From Chloroflexota bacterium (GTDB lineage Bacteria; Chloroflexota; Anaerolineae; Anaerolineales; UBA11858), in the NCBI GenBank assembly GCA_018648225.1, contig JABGRQ010000020.1, positions 1 to 32,689 on the forward strand: DNA of 32,689 nucleotides. Reading direction: 5' to 3'. The position numbers and the translations under genes are program-made. Below are positions 31,550 to 32,689 of this stretch, piece by piece; position 1 is the first letter of the stretch, and the number at the start of each line of letters is the position of its first letter. The notes beneath the pieces are model-generated. The model was not told where the DNA came from, ran no database searches, and worked only from the letters and a program-made list of their open reading frames with translations.

Positions 31550-32689
31550 ACGTCACCCCCTCTACTGCACGGCTGCGGCGGTTGAACCACAAAATCAACA
31601 CTACCAGGACAACCACCGTAAAAATATTGATCGCCGCAGATACCGCAAATTGCCCGCCAAAAGTCGGCGAAAAGGCGTAATAGGATAGCGTGGCATGGGT
31701 AACAGTGGGGAAATCTACCCGCATGGTATAGAAGAGATAGAATTGGTTGAAAGCAAAAATCAGGCGGATGAGTACAGCAGGCATCACGAGGGGCCATAAT
31801 AAAGGCCAGGTCACAAAATGGAATTGCTGCCAACGTCCGGCGCCATCGATTGCCGCGGCTTCATAGACATCACTAGAGATCAACTTCAGCCCGGCAGTCG
31901 CAGCCAACATGATGAACGGAAAACCATACCAGGTAGCCGCCAACAACAAGAGCAGCAAGCGCGTGCCCGGCGCAGCCCAAAAAGTCGCTAACCAGACATC
32001 AAAAGGCGCATTTTCAATAACCGCCAACCAGCCCCGACCCGGCTCTAGCAGGCGCAACCAGATCAACGCGCCAACAAATTCGGGGATCGCCCAGGGTAAA
32101 ACGAACAGCGTGCGCCAAAAACCACGCCCGCGCACGCCCTCCCGGTTGAGCATCAATGCCACGGCAATCCCCAACGCGGCCTGCAAAAATACCGATAACA
32201 CCGCCCACAAAATATTGAACACCAACAAATCCGGGATGCCCCCGGCAAATAGAGACCGCAACGAACTAAAACCAACATAATGCACATCCGTTGAAGTCGG
32301 TCTCCGAAAACGATCAAAATACTGCCATAAATCCACAACCAGCGGTTCGGTTTGGCCGGTAATCCCGCGCCAGACTTCACGCCAGACACCGCCATTAATG
32401 CCATCGCGGATAGAGATGGTATTAAAATCCGTCAGCGACATGGCCGCCTGAAAAATCATCGGGTAGAAAGCAATCAGCGCCAAAACAACCAATCCCGGCA
32501 AAAGCCAGGGCCAGGCGCGGCGCAATTCTCGCCAAAGAATTGGGGCACGCGCAGCCGGACGCGGGCGAGTGCGAATATTTTGCAGCACAGTCTGCACGCC
32601 CATTGCAGCGCTCAGGCTAAGTGGCGCGGTGAGCGTGAGTACATATTGCGGCCACTTCGTCGGCCAGAGCAGCAAAAAAATACCCGCCA
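31542..32689 (-). CDS. Carbohydrate ABC transporter permease, MalF-like (5' end outside window)
   Basis: This is a partial gene of at least 382 codons; the frame stays open to the window edge, so the start is unknown. The permease core begins at about 'WPWLLPGLVVLALIAFYPMI', has six helices, and carries the EAA loop 'YEAAAIDGAGRWQQFHFVTW'. A periplasmic stretch of about 80 residues ('GINGGVWREVWRGITG') lies between the first helices. Before the core are about 65 residues that do not belong to a usual MalF. They form a hydrophobic helix plus 'LLWPTKWPQYVLTLTAPL', resembling the end of membrane glycosyltransferases, then a basic Pro/Arg linker. The protein may therefore be a fusion. Confidence 0.88.
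   Translation of the reverse strand, partial: AGIFLLLWPTKWPQYVLTLTAPLSLSAAMGVQTVLQNIRTRPRPAARAPILWRELRRAWPWLLPGLVVLALIAFYPMIFQAAMSLTDFNTISIRDGINGGVWREVWRGITGQTEPLVVDLWQYFDRFRRPTSTDVHYVGFSSLRSLFAGGIPDLLVFNILWAVLSVFLQAALGIAVALMLNREGVRGRGFWRTLFVLPWAIPEFVGALIWLRLLEPGRGWLAVIENAPFDVWLATFWAAPGTRLLLLLLAATWYGFPFIMLAATAGLKLISSDVYEAAAIDGAGRWQQFHFVTWPLLWPLVMPAVLIRLIFAFNQFYLFYTMRVDFPTVTHATLSYYAFSPTFGGQFAVSAAINIFTVVVLVVLILWFNRRSRAVEGVTYA

Overview
This window is about 32.7 kb of bacterial chromosome with roughly 50% GC. It is densely coded and carries no rRNA, tRNA, insertion sequence, phage module or CRISPR array that I can see. Several things together suggest an anaerobic or fermentative member of the Chloroflexota, probably Anaerolineae. 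These are a VOR-type 2-oxoacid:ferredoxin oxidoreductase, pyruvate phosphate dikinase, zinc-ribbon signalling proteins, a DUF5678-like domain, a standalone CpaF-type ATPase, and leaderless or TTG/GTG starts. The lineage is an inference from gene content; no marker gene was compared.

Region 1 (1-6.7 kb) is a signalling block. On the minus strand it reads GAF histidine kinase > OmpR-type regulator (4-bp overlap) > 98-aa unknown > CpaF/TadA-type ATPase > tandem-HTH XRE regulator. Just upstream is a second minus-strand kinase that combines a zinc ribbon, an MshEN-like tandem motif (known from pilus and secretion ATPases) and a HisKA/HATPase core. A receiver-only regulator is divergent from it. 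A small zinc-ribbon protein with a phage-head-protein-like C-terminal motif follows.

Region 2 (6.7-10.9 kb) is a minus-strand housekeeping block: tdk > hpt > cca, and upstream of it rplU > rpmA > rpmE. The ribosomal genes start from a perfect consensus sigma-70 promoter with a structured leader. The L31 protein is fused to an RNA-polymerase alpha-CTD-like domain, and the CCA enzyme carries a DUF5678-like N-terminus.

Region 3 (11-18.6 kb) is on the plus strand. It holds a four-gene 2-oxoacid:ferredoxin oxidoreductase operon (ferredoxin, alpha, beta, gamma), then ligA, an alpha-oxoamine synthase and an RlmI-like methyltransferase. ligA and the methyltransferase gene carry in-frame arrays of degenerate 7-bp tandem repeats, which are the most unusual DNA-level signal in the window.

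Region 4 (18.7-25.1 kb) contains a large membrane histidine kinase. Convergent to it is a 1372-aa membrane-anchored surface protein with seven Ig-like repeats, an InlB-like domain and four choice-of-anchor-D-type repeats. The two genes are separated by a perfect bidirectional terminator.

Region 5 (25.3-32.7 kb) has ppdK with its own terminator, a 441-bp gap with several inverted repeats including a LacI-like palindrome, and a PQ-loop membrane protein. It ends with a minus-strand sugar-uptake operon: MalF-like permease (open at the window edge, with an unusual N-terminal extension) > MalG-like permease > GH13 alpha-glucan hydrolase.
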